Of a stretch of DNA of 64,000 nucleotides, positions 1 to 12,228 are shown in pieces. Positions within the stretch are counted from its first letter, which is position 1. Every line of letters begins with the position of its first letter. The stretch lies in the NCBI RefSeq assembly GCF_024586455.1, contig NW_026094754.1, forward strand, positions 1-64,000. Direction: 5' to 3'. Position numbers and translations under genes: made by a program. This stretch comes from Bactrocera neohumeralis (lineage: Eukaryota; Arthropoda; Insecta; Diptera; Tephritidae). Under the pieces are notes generated by a model. That model saw only the letters and a program-made list of their open reading frames with translations. It had not been told where the DNA came from and did no database searches.

Positions 1-373
1 TTTTCAGACTTTTTTTTGCGTTTATGTGCATTGTGTTTTTTGTTTTTAATTCAATTCCGTTTAGCACTCGCTTACTTATTTATTTTAAGGCTCTTTTTGC
101 TACTTCACCAGTTAAAAACTTTCAAGTTTTTTTATAATAAAAATATTTTCTCTCGCGGAATGAGTCTTATTGTGTTACAATACTTTTTACATGTGCGTAG
201 TGCTAACTTACATATATATTTAAATGATCAGGGACATGAGACAAGTTAGAATCCGTGTGACTGTTTATCCTACAACTCCCACGCCCACAAAACACTATAA
301 AGGAAAACGTATTGTGGTTAACCCTCAGCCGGACGGGACCACCTGGAACTGAGAAGTGACCAAAAACTAATAA
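1..373. other. Unassigned AT-rich left flank
   Basis: I see no supported gene. A 77-codon frame at 16-249 is Leu/Phe-rich low complexity from T-rich DNA. The part from about 250 has short phrases of the kind found in the fly repeats further right, but no clear boundary. Confidence 0.5.
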
Positions 374-694
374 CTAACCCTTACGTCAATAGAGAGCATA
401 CCCGGGTAACACATTGAATTTTCAAGCAACACTACTGAAAAAAGCGGAAAAATACATTTTTTTTGAAATTCATTAATTTTTATTTAATTTATTAATAACT
501 AGCTGACCCCGCAGCCGTTGCCCTGCGTGAAATTATGTGTTTTGAAATGAAAAAAAATTGAAATTATATTCTGTCGAAAATGATTTATTTACGATTTTTC
601 TACATTTTTTTTCATGTAGCGCAACTTAATAAACAAAACTTTTTGATTTCTGTTCTGGTGCGTAAATATATAGAGAAGATGGGTTTCCAACTCG

Positions 695-1099
695 TCAACA
701 CACCACATATATCTGGCCGTGTGAAAAACATAGCATTTCCCGATTTCCTTGTGTCCTGTTGATTGTCAACGCAAGGGCAATTTTCCCTGGAAATTGAATA
801 CGTTTGAACTGAAATGGCTGTCCCTTGTATTCGATAATTACGTCATAATCATTCAGTTTCGGCGCATGAAGATTGTGAAACATAATAATGACAGATCCAA
901 CTTTAAGAGGCAAATGATGCTGGGGCAGGCTTGGTATGGTATTTGGAAATTCCACTGGATAATTTACGGTTTCGTCTTCCTTGTCAAGACGATCGATCGA
1001 TTTATATGAGCGCAAACCTCCCGGAACTTGACTTTGAATCTTCCAGTTTAAATCACTAACATCGGTAATTTTGGCAGCTAAAATTGCTCGTGCACTCAA
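695..1099 (-). pseudogene. Helitron A helicase C-terminus (Pif1-like), remnant
   Basis: This is the C-terminal part of a Pif1-family helicase from a Helitron Rep-helicase. Recognisable stretches are LSARAILAAK, YKSIDRLDKEDE, NYPVEFPN and LKVGSVIIMFHNLHAPKL, followed by a damaged ALTINRTQGN that corresponds to the usual motif with INKAQGQT. The same segments occur in Helitron C (9214-9867) and Helitron D (31670-32059). Bases 1100-1560 hold more decayed helicase sequence with no open frame. Confidence 0.8.
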
Positions 1100-1568
1100 G
1101 CTATCGCAGTTACGATAATTTGGCCAATGTTCGGATAAACATTCGTGATGAGTTCATCTTCCGTTGAAGTGAATTGACAAAAGGGAGGTGAAATTGATAT
1201 CAAACCACTGGAAGTATCAACTGAAATTTGCCCATTTCCAATTCTTAGCGAATACAATGTAAAATGTCATCGGCAATGTCATTTTTTCGTATCCCATAAT
1301 TAACGCGAATTTAAAGGCGGATATGTCGAAATGATCTTCGCGAAAAGTATGCGAACTTCAGTGGCATACGAAGTACTATCGCATTGTCCTTCGTCTGTTT
1401 CCAGTGATTATCATGTTCCAGCAAATGCTACTGCTGGCATGCTTCTCAAAAGGTTGCACACACTGTACCATTCACAATACGCGATGACTTAAATGAAGTT
1501 GAACCGCGAGACGCAAAACAGTCGGGAAACTTTCATGAATTGCAAAAGTAAATATTCTACAAAGCGCT

Positions 1569-1920
1569 TTATTGCAGTTCACATATCGATGTGTTGTTAA
1601 CGTCGATATTCACCCCTCTAAATGCTAAATGTTCTGCCATTGTCGTCTGGTGAGTGACGCCGATACAGTTAATATCCATCATTTCCCATTCCCGTTTCCG
1701 AAAGAAAAGCACATGAGTAGTGTTTCGTGCATTTATTGTCAAACATACAAACCAAAGTGGGATTGTAAGGTTGGCAAGGTCCATGAATCATACTGGTTTT
1801 CACCACTTCGTATAATTCTGGATCTATCTCTGAATCAGGAATTTCTGCTGAAATGATTTCATCAATTTGATCTGGTGTAATCACCATCCGCATCCAAAGA
1901 AGAATGTGTGCGTGCGGCAA
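1569..1920 (-). pseudogene. Helitron A Rep (HUH) remnant
   Basis: The frame at 1669-1920 contains PHAHILLWM, the His-X-His metal-binding motif of the Helitron rolling-circle nuclease, followed by TPDQIDEIISAEIPD and HGPC, both conserved in Helitron Rep proteins. The second frame at 1569-1784 continues it after a frameshift. Further 5' (1987-2199) is more decayed Rep sequence. The tyrosine motif and most of the helicase are deleted, so the remnant cannot encode a working protein. Confidence 0.75.
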
Positions 1921-2748
1921 ACCTCTTTTTGCTACTCAACAGAACACATTCAGCATCTAACAGCATCATATATACCATAGGTTGCTTCAAGATAAAGACC
2001 ACCAAACATCGCAGCTATTGTTTAAAAAGTCGTGCTGTGATATCGTTACGATCGCTAGCTGATTGACCGCGATCCATAATTCCGCACGTATGTCATCGCA
2101 TTTTGGGAGTACTTCTTGCATTTCTTTGGGCTGCCATACGTTGATGGCAAAAAGAACGCCGACCAAGATTAGCGCCACCTCTTCGTGGCTTCGTAACAAA
2201 TTTCAATCTGTAATTGATCACATCGTCTCATACATACATAAAGTTTTCACTGAATAATTTTCAATAATTTTTCCTTTGGATAGCCGGAATAAAAAAGTAA
2301 GCGACCGCAATTGAACGATTCAAATAATTTACAAATCAAAATATTGAAAAACAAAACAAACAAAAATTGAAAAAAATGTGTATGGAAAATGTTACTTTTT
2401 GGAATTGTCCAATTTTAAGACTTCTCCTCATGAAAAGTATAAGGTATTTTGTTTCTAAACCTTTCCCGATCCACAACAAACAACCTTTAAAAATTTTATT
2501 AAGATCGGTTCAACCGTTCTCTTAGTGTTACTAACAAACAAACATTCATATTTATTGTAACGTTTGTATGGGGAAAAGAAAAAGGCTGTTTTTAGGGGTT
2601 TTCCGGAAACTCTTCGAATTTTTCTCGCCGTAAAAACCATCCTTGAACTTCAACAAACATTTAAGAAAAAGAATTGGCCAAATTGGTCCAGGCGTTATTG
2701 AGTTAAGCGCGTACATACATTTTTGGTATTCATTTTTATTTATATAGA

Positions 2749-4487
2749 TAATATTATTTAATTTGACAATAAATTGAAGAAAATTGAAAATTAAAATAAT
2801 GTTGTCCCGCTCCTCTGCATCTGGTGGTGACGTTGCCAGTCGCAAAGGTGCACCAGTTATAGCTTCTATTGCGTTGCGCGTTGAGAAAATTTTAGATATT
2901 TGCGGATTGGTGCACCTGACATCTACCTCCGCACGGGCCAGTTGCTCGCTGAGATTGTGCAGAAATTTCCTGCGCCGTGCTTTTGACACCTTCATGTGTG
3001 GATTTTTCTCGATGTAAATAATATATGCGGCAAAGGCTGCGACATCCAGAATATTATAGAAAAACGCCAAAGGCCATCTATTTGTACGCCGTTTGGTGGA
3101 ATACTCAGCAAGGCATTTGTCCATATTGTCAACACCACCTTTGTACTTGTTGTAATCCATTATCATAGCTGGTTTACGTCTAGGACCAACAATTTGCGTA
3201 TCATAGTGCATTGTAGATAGAAGCACAACAGCTTTGTTCTTTTTAGGAACATGGCAACGCTCTCACTGAATGCAAATAAGGTGGATTCTGGTTGGCGCTC
3301 TTTTGCAATGGACAATTGTTTTGGCACAAATCTGCGGCGCTTATGACTGTGCCCAGTATGGACAATTTATGATCGTTCATCAATTGTTTTGCTAAGTTGT
3401 GTGTTGTGAAAAAGTTGTCACAAACAATGTTGCGTCCACTTTCACGCAATGTGCCCACGCATAAGTCTTTGACAACTCTTTCACCCACATTTCCCTCACG
3501 TTGGCCGGACGCTGCCTTTCCTGTGTAGATTTGACCTTTGAGCGGATACGACGTAATCGAGTCGCACATCCACCATACTTTTATGCCGTATTTGGTTGGC
3601 TTTGATGGAATATATTGCCTAAAGCCAGTGCCTCCGCGGAACGGGTACAGCTGCTCATCAATTGTCACGTTGGCTGATGCGGTGTAATATTTTCGTAAAT
3701 TTCTATTCAGCATCACAAATATGTCAGATATGGCAGCCGCTTTGTCATATTGTTTGCGATGTTCCCGCGTGATTCCATTATCAAAACGGATGAAACGACT
3801 TATTTCCCAAAATCGTCTGACGCTCATTGAAGCTCGAAACAGTGGATGTGCAGTTGTCTTCCACAAATCTTTTGTGTCAACGTAGCCAGAATGAGTAACG
3901 CCACCAAGCAGCAACAATCCCAAATACGCGTCGAATTCTGTTTCTGTTACTACTTTCCAAACACGTTGTTCTGATGTTGGGTTGCATTCATTTATCATAT
4001 CAAACACTGTATTGGCTTTTCTGTTTGTTTCACGGATTATTACGTCACACATTTCGTTTGTCATTACTAGCTTGTACGTTTCCATTATAGTTTTACCATC
4101 GGTTAGGCTACTTGGCCCGTTCACTCCAGATCTTAGCACGTTGTGCGCTCTTACTCTGGTGTTTTGTGGTTGTGTGCCACTCCAAATTGTCTGATCACTG
4201 CTCGTGTAACTAGCAGAATTTCCTAGTTCCACTGGCTATTCATCTATAGCATCGTCACTATCATACTCTGGATTGTATTCAGGCGGCTGTACGTCTTCCA
4301 CATCAGAGTCAGCTGAATTTATAACAGGCTCATTGTCGTTTCCATTTTCAAATGTCATCGGCTCTTCATCGCTATCTGGACACCCATACTCCTCTCTTCT
4401 CTCCCAGATATTTTCATGAGATTGATATTCAAATTCAGGCTCTAACCAATCTCCATCTCCCATTTTGTAATTATTTTTGCACAACAT
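2749..4487 (-). pseudogene. piggyBac transposase, broken
   Basis: This is a DDE-type transposase that would cut and paste its element at TTAA. The frame starts at 4487 with an acidic N-terminal part (Glu/Asp-rich, about 83 residues). The catalytic domain keeps the three acidic positions expected for piggyBac: Asp in VTIDEQLYPFRGG, Asp in IVCDNFFTT and Asp in YKGGVDNMDK. The C-terminal part contains RRTNRWPLAFFYNILD, also typical of the family. The gene is dead: an in-frame TAG near 4236 separates the acidic part from the catalytic domain, a frameshift lies near 3240-3290, and a Helitron interrupts the 3' end at 2748. The cysteine-rich tail of many piggyBac proteins is absent; the 120 bp left of the Helitron is too short to hold it. 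Start chosen as the first Met before the acidic region. Confidence 0.88.
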
Positions 4488-4661
4488 AATCTTTACTTTT
4501 CACTTTGAAATTAAAAATGTAACTGCAAACATATAAAAATGTGAAGCGAACCTCCTTTTCACCTTACGCTACACGAATCTTCATACAAAATGTATGGTTT
4601 TACCCGGGTATGCTGTCTGTTGACGTGCGTATGTAAAATTCTCTGTTGACATAAAGGTTAA

Positions 4662-4924
4662 TGTACATACATTTTCTCAAGATAAACCCTATAAGGATCG
4701 ATTTATTTATTTTCAACTTTTTATGAAAGCAATTAATCACAAACAGTAAATCGAGCCCCGATCGAGCGGGGCTATAAATCGGGTCATAGCGGGGCTATTC
4801 TCCCCACATAACGGTACCGTTAAAAACTACAGTGGGCCTTCAATCAATAATTAAATACTCCAGAGACATTAAATACTACCACCGACATGGTACTAGACAG
4901 CTTTATGAGAGACTAGGTCAGAAT
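4662..4924. other. Short spacer with old repeat phrases
   Basis: The spacer lies between the piggyBac right end and an RTE fragment. It contains phrases such as ACCGTTAAAAACTAC that recur in degenerate form near 28290, so it is probably part of the old repeat family seen at 5190-5900 and 28071-28734. No gene is visible. Confidence 0.4.
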
Positions 4925-5178
4925 TGGAGCATTAACAGCAACAACAATGACAGCCTAGAAATCCAACGCAGAATAACTCTTGCCAACAGGTGCTACAAAA
5001 ACACTCAAGCTCTGAAAGTACATATTCAACGCAATACCCGCCGGGGGAAGCAGAGGAAGACCTCGACTCCGTTGGAAAGACCAGGTGGAGAAGAACTTGG
5101 CTTCACTTGGGAAAAGAAGAAACGACTCGGCTATAATCGCGTAAGCGGTGTTTTTGCCTTTAAAGAAGAAGAAGGTCA
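4925..5178 (+). pseudogene. RTE-type LINE 3' fragment
   Basis: This is a decayed copy of the 3' end of the LINE that recurs in the window. SLEIQRRITLANRCY matches the region after the reverse transcriptase in the better copies. It then jumps (internal deletion) to the end of the protein, and finishes in a short GAA-repeat tail (AAAGAAGAAGAAGG). The tail on the plus strand shows the orientation. Confidence 0.75.
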
Positions 5179-5189
5179 AAATTGGCCAA

Positions 5190-5900
5190 CAGGTATGACA
5201 CCGCATAATCTTATGTGAAATCACATATCTTGCGACCTGTTCGACCGTTTTCAACAAAGTTCGGTACATTATTTAACATTCCTATGTCACATTGTGAAAA
5301 TAAACCAAACCGGGAAACAACTACTCCTATTTTATATATAACACAATTTTAAATATCGTTTAATTCTTTCACCTTTCGGTATGCAAATCAGCAAGCAATT
5401 TATACAACGCAATAAAACTTTACGTGAATAATACCTTTAAATCTAACGAAAACTGTTCAAACTCCTTGAAACCGAATATTTGGACTTCAGTACCTATGGT
5501 TGTTTTTTACCACAAATATCGGGGAATGTGTGAAATATATAATCGAAATTCAGGATAAACCTTTTATGATAATAGTATATCGGTGTGTCAAAAATAGATG
5601 AAGCGTATTAGTATTTTTCTTAGCTCCTATATACCCATTAGAACGATTTTCAAGTTTCATCGTGACTCAATGAAAATGAGAGAACGGGTTTGCTCTTTGG
5701 TTAAAATTGGGCAAAATTTGGCTTAACCCTCATATATCAAACAGATAGCAACTTTACTCCATATGATTGGTGATAGTATATGAGGTACCTTAATGAATCT
5801 CCCTACCGTCAACTCCCATATACTACATTCATATGTATGTATTTATAATAATTTTCGTTTATCTAACAAATGTTACTTTGGATGTCGGTCAATGTATGAA
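5190..5900. repeat. Degenerate AT-rich interspersed repeat (family 3)
   Basis: Non-coding. Long stretches are recognisably the same as 28071-28734 and parts of 31050-31340: a block about a fly response-like phrase TATGTCACATTGTGAAAAT, another with ACTGTTCAA, and ACCGAATAT(T/G)TGGAC. The style resembles the mini-me-like elements at 8.1 and 14 kb, but the (GTCY)n tract and hairpin ends are not visible. I treat it as an old non-autonomous element. Confidence 0.5.
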
Positions 5901-5934
5901 TTATACATATATCTGAATCCGCGACACCGCTCGC

Positions 5935-7812
5935 CCCAATGAAAAGCAAACAACAGCCTTGGATGAGTGACGCTCCTCTTGATGCTGACCATGGCTAACG
6001 CATTAAGGATTACGACGCATTCACCCCGGAGGATGAATGTCTAGACATAATCCGCATCAAAGCGAAATTCTTTCTTCAACATATAGCTAATTTGCGCCTA
6101 CGCTCCGAGAGAAGAAAAGGACCAAAGGTGTCTTATATGAGCGCTTGGAGCGTTCTAGGCGACTTTAACGCCAGGGTGGCCAGAGAAATTATCTTTGGCG
6201 GTGAATTCAGCCTCCATGATGAAACCAAATGGGTTGAGGCTGGTCGACTTCGCCGGGGCCCGAAATATGGTTATCGGTGCTACTAGATTCCAGTATAGGA
6301 AAATTTATCAAGCTACCTGGCTGTCTTCGGATCGAAAAGCCATCAACTATATCGATCATGCCGTGATAGAAACAAACCAGATCTTTAGTATTTTAGACGT
6401 GCGTACGCTCCGAGTTCCTGACGTCGACTCGGACGACTATCGCACCCGCATCTAAGCAGCAAAAACGCACGTCAACAAACACAAGGAAGGGTTTGACGTT
6501 AAGGAGCTGCAATCACAACAGACAGCCGAGCGATTTTCTACTCGACTTGCAATTCTGATGTCTGTGAACGTTATAAGGGAACATTTCAAGTTTCTTACGT
6601 ACAGCTGCAACCGAAACCATTGGTTTACGGAAAAGGCAAAAGAACAGCTGGTACGATGAGGAGTGCCGTGTCGCAGCGGAGAGAAAACCGACTGCCTACC
6701 TCGCAAATTTTCAATCGACCACAACAAGTGCGGAAAGGGGTAGATGCCGAGAGTTGAAGAGGGGCGCGGGACGTATTTACAGACAAAACAGAAAGAGTCT
6801 GAAAAGTGTGAGTACGAAGAGCTTGACAAGCTTGCCGATATTGGTAATGTTTGAAAATTCTACGAAAATATGCGGTGACTAGCCGAAGGTGGTCTAGCGA
6901 CTAACGCTCACAGCAACCATGAAAATGTTCGAATAGAAATTACCCGAGCAATTACTACCGAAGAATAATCCTATCCAACATCGCATATTATTTATATCCT
7001 GCGTACTGTGTGAAAGATTAAAGCCCACCATCAACACACTGATTGGACCTTAAAAGTGTGGGCTGGAAAATCAACAACTGACCGTGAAAAAAGAATCGAC
7101 GATGTCTGCATTAGTATCCCGGAAAAACTAATCCGGGTGAGTAAACTAACGTTTGGTAATATCAAAAGGGACGTCAGGATCGAGAAGGACCTCCCCAAAC
7201 GGGTCTGATAGTCAACGAGAGCAAGACGAAATATCTGCTGTCATCAAACAAACTGTGGGAGGGAGCGCGATTCCCCCGTCACTGTTAACAGTTATATCTT
7301 CGAATACGTAGATAATTTCGTTTATCTTGGAACCAATATTAACAGCAATAACAATGTCAGCCTCAGTGTCCAAAGCAGAGTAACTTTTAGCAACAGATGC
7401 TAATTAGGTTTGAGTAGGTAATTGAGAAGTAAAGTCTTCTCTTGACGAGTCTCTTATTATTCCCGTCCTGCTATGTCAACGTTAATAGTTTTCGAGACAA
7501 AGGCTCTGCCCAAGATTTACGGCCCTTTTCGCATTGGCCATGGCGAGATATTCGGCGACTTTTGGCATAGTACAGCGAATTAAAAGACAGCGGCAACGCT
7601 GGCTATATCATGTCATCCAAATAGACGAAAACACTCCAGCTCTGAAAATATTTGTCGCAGTACCCGCTGGGGAGAGCAGAGAAAGACCTCCACTACGTTG
7701 GAATGACCAGGTGGAGAAGGACCTTGCTTTGCTTGGAATCTCCAATTGACGCCAAACAGTGAAAAGGAAGAACGACTGGTGCGCTGGTGTAAACTCGGCT
7801 ATAGCCGTGTGA
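5935..7812 (+). pseudogene. RTE-type LINE, decayed and internally deleted
   Basis: This is a plus-strand copy of the same LINE as at 22.8, 40.7 and 59.3 kb. It runs from the N-terminal endonuclease region (GDFNARVA, then a shifted TKWVEAGRL at about 6150-6290) through the endonuclease C-terminus (SSDRKAINYIDHAVIE, 6310-6380) and the linker (TAERFSTRLA). It skips most of the reverse transcriptase and resumes near 7200 with the post-RT region, ending in RIKRQRQRWLYHV and ERPPLRWNDQVEKDLALLGIS. It is 1.9 kb against about 2.9 kb for the copy at 40.7 kb. Many stops and frameshifts make it one of the oldest copies here. Confidence 0.8.
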
Positions 7813-7873
7813 ATAACTTTGGGGCAAGAAAAATGCTTCTGTTCGTTTGAATATAATTTAATTTTATTTACAA

Positions 7874-7990
7874 CTAGCTGACGAACTTTGTACCGCCTAA
7901 GAGTCAATGAGTGTAGTGTTACAGATAAGCAGAACTTTATGATTTTTTGAAAGCAATACAATGAATACATATAATATTTATAGCGGCCCG
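7874..7990 (-). repeat. Possible Helitron 3' end fragment
   Basis: The plus strand reads AACTAGCTGACGAACTTTG, which on the minus strand ends ...GTCAGCTAG followed by T. That is the same 3' terminus as Helitrons A (499) and D (31359). No Rep or helicase sequence follows, so it is a solo end or a non-autonomous copy whose inner limit I cannot place. Confidence 0.4.
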
Positions 7991-8112
7991 TATAAAGTCG
8001 CTACGTATAAAGTGAAATATCAAATCAAACTCATTTATAAAAAAAATATATATTTCATTATTTGCTAGCTATTCTTGAGTTATAAAGTCACAACGAAAAA
8101 TGGCATTCATTT

Positions 8113-9154
8113 TTATACTCTCGCAACAATGTTGCTAACGAGAGTATTATAGTTTTGTTCACATAACGGTTGTTTGTAAGTCCTAAAACTAAAAGAGTCA
8201 GATATAGGGTTATATATACCAAAGTGATCAGGGCGACGAGTAGAGTCGAAATCCGGATGTCTGTCTGTCCGTCCGTCTGTCCGTCCGTCCGTGCAAGCTG
8301 TAACTTGAGTAAAAATTGAGATATCATGATGAAACTTGGTACACGTATTCCTTGGCTCCATAAGAAGGTTAAGTTCGAAGATGGGCAAAATCGGCCCACT
8401 GCCACGCCCACAAAATGGCGGAAACCGAAAACCTATAAAGTGTCATAACTAAGCCATAAATAAAGATATTAAAGTGAAATTTGGCACAAAGGATCGCATT
8501 AGGAAAGACATATTTGGAAGTAATTTTTTTTGGAAAAGTGGGCGTGGCCCCGCCCCCTACTAAGTTTTTTGTACATATCTCGGAAACTATTATAGCTATG
8601 TCAACCAAACTCTACAGAGTCGTTTTCTTCAGGTATTTCCATATACAGTTCAAAAATGGAAGAAATCGGATAATAACCACGCCCACCTCCCATACAAAGG
8701 TTATGTTCAAAATCACTAAAAGTGCGTTAACCGACTAACAAAAAACGTCAGAAACACTAAATTTTACGGAAGAAGTGGCAGAAGGAAGCTGCCCCCAGGC
8801 TTTTTTTAAAAATTGACCAAGAAGCATATCTCAGGAGCTACTAGACCGATTTCAATGAAATTCGGTATATAATGTTTTCTTAACACCCTGATGACATGTA
8901 CGAAATATGGCTGAAATCGGTTAACAACCACGCCTTCTTCCAATATAAAGCTATTTTGAATTCCATCTGATGCCTTCTTTGTATAATACGAGTATAAACA
9001 TTAGGAACCAATGATGATAGCGGAATAAAACTTTACACAAATACGGTATTTGAAAAATATGTAAATGACGGATAATGAAATCTCGATTATCACTTTACCA
9101 TGCGAGAGTATAAAATGTTCGGTGACACCCGAACTTAGCCCTTCCTTACTTGTT
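8113..9154 (+). repeat. Mini-me-like non-autonomous element, copy M1
   Basis: This 1.04-kb repeat starts with a hairpin-forming ATACTCTCGCAACA...CGAGAGTAT and ends with GCGAGAGTATAAAATG followed by a second hairpin, GTTCGGTGACACCCGAAC. The outer ends share an inverted TTTATACTCTCGCA. Inside are a TA-rich stretch, a core with GATCAGGGCGACGAG, and a (GTCY)n tract at about 8260-8294. A TA-rich tract and (GTCY)n beside a conserved core are the hallmarks of dipteran mini-me elements, which are linked to Helentron-type rolling-circle elements (established knowledge; the family match is inference). Three more copies are at 13668, 16794 and 18121. Confidence 0.7.
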
Positions 9155-9213
9155 ATGTATATAGACATAAGATTTTGGAATTCTTACAAATGCACTGCCG
9201 TTATGGCTTTATG

Positions 9214-10964
9214 TCAACTGCAGTAAGATGAATCCAAAACATTTGGATAAACAATATTTTTTGTTTTTTCATTTTGGGCATGAATAAACAAACGGCTGGG
9301 GGTACTGACTCTGGAACAGGCAACATAAAGTTGGCCATGTAAAAAACATGATTCCTCCAAATTCACACCATAAACGTTAAGTGTTTGCCCTTGAGCTTTG
9401 TTGATAGACATCGCAAATGATAAACGCACAGGATATTGTAATCGTTTGGATTCAAATGGCATATCAGTTGGAATCATAGGGATACGCGGTCCTTTTGATT
9501 TACCAGTTAAGATCGTAGCTTCAATCAAATTTGGCAATAAATTTTTCACTGCCAATCTGGTGCCATTACACAGTTTTGGTGGATAAATATTTCGCAATAA
9601 TATAATCAAAGAACCCACTTTCAGATTCAAGCAATGCGGTGCCGTACCAGCCGGTTCTAATGAATTTAAAACTTCAGTTGGATAATTCATTGCCTCATCT
9701 TGATTCATAGCACTGTCAATTGATTTATATGTCGTGACTACGCCTGGGAGTTTTGCTTGAACTTGAAAATTAATGGCATTGATATGAATGTTCTTCGGTG
9801 CTAAAATGGCGCGTTCTCTCAACCAATCATGGTTTCTGTAATTCTGAAGAATTTTGGAAAAACACATTCAATCAATTCATCTATCGATTTCGTAATTGTA
9901 TAAAAATTGTTCGGTATAGTGATCAATCCGTTGGTTCTGTCGATTTGTATTTTGCCATCACCAGTGTGTAACAATTGTTTTAAAAACTCATGGGCAGCTG
10001 GATCATTTTGTAGGTGAATACGCATATTAATGTTCAGTGTCAATGTTTGTACATATCTTCAAAGAACTGATGACTTCAAACAGGCATTTATTTCATCAGC
10101 AGGAGTTGACCGAGGAATGACAGGCAATGTTTATCGAAAATCCCCTGACAGTAATATCAAAGCACCACCAAAAAGCTGTTGGTTACCACGTAAATCTTGC
10201 ATTGTTCGATTAAATGCTTCTAGTAATTTTTTATTCGCCACTGTACACTCATCCCATAAAATAAGTGACGTTAATCGTAGAACTTTTGCCATAGCAGAAT
10301 TTCTTGAAATATTGCAAGTTGGAGTTTCAATCACCTGTACATTCAATGGCAATATTAATGCAGAGTGTGCTGTCCGACCACTTTCTAATAATGTAGCAGA
10401 AATTCCCGAAGATGCAAGTGCCAATGCAATTTTCTGTTCGAATCGAATAGTGGCTAAAATCAGTGATATAACGAACGATTTGCCTGTACCACCAGGTGCA
10501 TCCAAGAAATATAACCCACCTGCATTATTGGAAATGGCTTGCATGATTGTGTCATAGACATGTTTTTGCTGAATATTCATTTTGGTTATATTCGATTGTA
10601 CAAATAAACGCAAATTATTAGAATTGAATTCCTGCTCACGTTGCAATTAACGATCAAACAGATCATGCATGTCACGATTTGGTGCGGTCATACCCAATTG
10701 TACTAATGTTTTATTTGCACTCCGTAGACACATATCTTCAATTATTATCAAAGCTTCGTTGTACATTTCCAAAGTTATCAACAAATCAGGATTTCTTGCA
10801 TGATGACGCATACGAATTAAAATATCTTCTGCAATATTATGTTTATATTTGTTCCATAATTCAAGTGGATTTGATGGAATATATGTTGATAATATAACGG
10901 CAAACAGCATTCGTATTTGTTGAGGATGAGCCGAAATAGATGCATCATGAGTGATGAATCCCAA
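9214..10964 (-). pseudogene. Helitron C helicase domain (Pif1-like)
   Basis: This 5'-3' DNA helicase would unwind the strand during rolling-circle transposition. Read on the minus strand from 10964: a linker to Rep, then Walker A in LDAPGGTGKSFVIS, a SSGISATLL motif, Walker B in LILWDECT, and LSGDFR. It then continues through NMRIHLQNDP (10043-9819) to the C-terminal motifs MSINKAQGQTL and GQLYVACSRVS in the 9867-9214 frame. An in-frame TAA near 10647 interrupts the linker, and at least one frameshift lies between 10131 and 10043. The catalytic motifs are otherwise intact. Confidence 0.88.
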
Positions 10965-12228
10965 TGAGCATCATCCTCCAACAAATGCAAACGGTGGCAT
11001 GCTTCACGGTATGTTTCACACAAATGACCGTTGACTGTTCTCAATTCTTGAAATGATTTTGGGCCATTCACGTTAGCTAATAACATTCTCAAATCAAAAC
11101 ACTCAACATTGTTTGGATGTACTGTATATACTCTGCCAATTGCATCTGTTTGGAAAATGACAGGATGCCCATGAACTGCTGTTCCTTGTTTACGTCTTTG
11201 AAATTTTTTCGAAGACAAATTCCATGTGTAATACTGAGGCACTTCAGAATATAACAAAGTTATCGCAAATGTATCAGTTACGCATAATTTCAAAAAAGCT
11301 GTTAACGTAGTTGCTGGTGGTTGCGCTGCTCTTTCCAATAAATTTGCTACATTAAAATAAACACGTTGGCCATTCTCGAGACGTGCAGCCAAGTGAACAA
11401 CCGCAGGATGTCTTTCGTGCATTGGAAACGACATAATCCTCCAGACAGCTTCATTACTACTAATATAGCGACCCATTTGATACTGAGTAATTTCATCATT
11501 TCTATTCTCATCAGCAACACCGAAAATAGCCATATTGCTCCCTTTATTTACATACTTGCAAATATATTTAATGGATTTGACAGAATTACAATATTCCACA
11601 TTTATATGAGCGTTGAATATTTTCGATAATAATGGACAATACGGAACCACCCAACAATTATCAACTTCAACTTCCTGGTTATGCTTTCTAATGGTTGCCG
11701 TTTTGCCATTATCATTAGGTGATCTACGTCGATACAACGGATATCCGTCATTGCCCGTTATTGTATCTGAAGTAAATTGCTTTGGGTATCGTTTCGAACA
11801 CTTTTCATCAATCATACATGGTGAATTCATATTTAGTTCACCGCACGGTCCATGTATCACGTTTTTAACGACAACTTGAAATAACTCAGGATCAGCAGTG
11901 TGATTAGGAATTTCAGCTGATATAAGGTTATCGATTTGATTCGGAGTTACTTTATGTACCAGCCAAATTAGTACATGTGCGTGCGCCAATCCCCTTTTCT
12001 GCCATTCAATAGAGTACATATGGCAACGCACCTCCCCAAATACATATATAATTTCTCAATTAAATCCATAATTGCCTTACATTTTTGCCGAAAAACACGC
12101 GCAGTAATGTCATGAGGATCGGTTGTCGACTGTCCTGCAAATAAATTGTTTTTAATGTCATCCCACTGCGGATTATATGTAAATGTAATGAACAGATCCG
12201 GTCGATCGTATTTTCTTACATAACACAT
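10965..12228 (-). pseudogene. Helitron C Rep (HUH endonuclease) core
   Basis: This is a rolling-circle nuclease and ligase of the HUH class. LAHAHVLIWL is the metal-binding His pair, and SIKYICKYVNKGS is the two-tyrosine active site typical of Helitrons. PDLFITFTYNPQW upstream and NQIDNLISAEIPN, HGPCG and SSNEAVWRI are family landmarks. The start of the core is in the frame ending at 12031-12228, with a frameshift between the two. A second frameshift near 10970 leads into the helicase. The key residues survive. Confidence 0.88.

Larger units (their letters stand above)
499..2748 (-). mobile_element. Helitron A, internally deleted
   Basis: On the minus strand the element starts TCTATATAAATAAAAATGAA at 2748 and ends in GTCAGCTAG at 499. 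This fits the Helitron rule of a 5' TC and a 3' CTRR inserted between host A and T: the flanking bases on the minus strand are A (2749) and T (498). It carries remnants of the Rep and helicase domains, but at 2.25 kb it is well short of an autonomous element. It landed at the end of the piggyBac transposase gene and made no target duplication, as expected. Its helicase remnant is close to that of Helitron D at 31.4 kb, so the two belong to one family. Confidence 0.85.
378..4657 (-). mobile_element. piggyBac-type DNA transposon, split by a Helitron
   Basis: Both ends are visible. The left end starts CCCTTACGTCAATAGAGA after CTAA (374-377), a one-base variant of the piggyBac target TTAA. The right end, read inward on the minus strand, starts CCTTTATGTCAACAGAGA and is followed outside by TTAA (4658-4661). 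The ends match at 15 of 18 positions, and both continue into GCATACCCGGGTAA; the right end has a 26-bp extra block in between that repeats the GTCAACAGA motif. A transposase gene lies between on the minus strand. The Helitron at 499-2748 was inserted later; without it the element is about 2.0 kb. Confidence 0.88.

Noticed and set aside
4832..5218. Host gene of 128 codons
   Set aside because: The middle is the decayed RTE post-RT region and GAA tail; the rest is out-of-frame sequence.
8088..8738. Small open frames conserved in all mini-me-like copies (for example 8481-8738, 14112-14369, 17239-17463, 18312-18578)
   Set aside because: They are alike only because the repeats are alike; they have no start context, no domain and lie on different relative strands.
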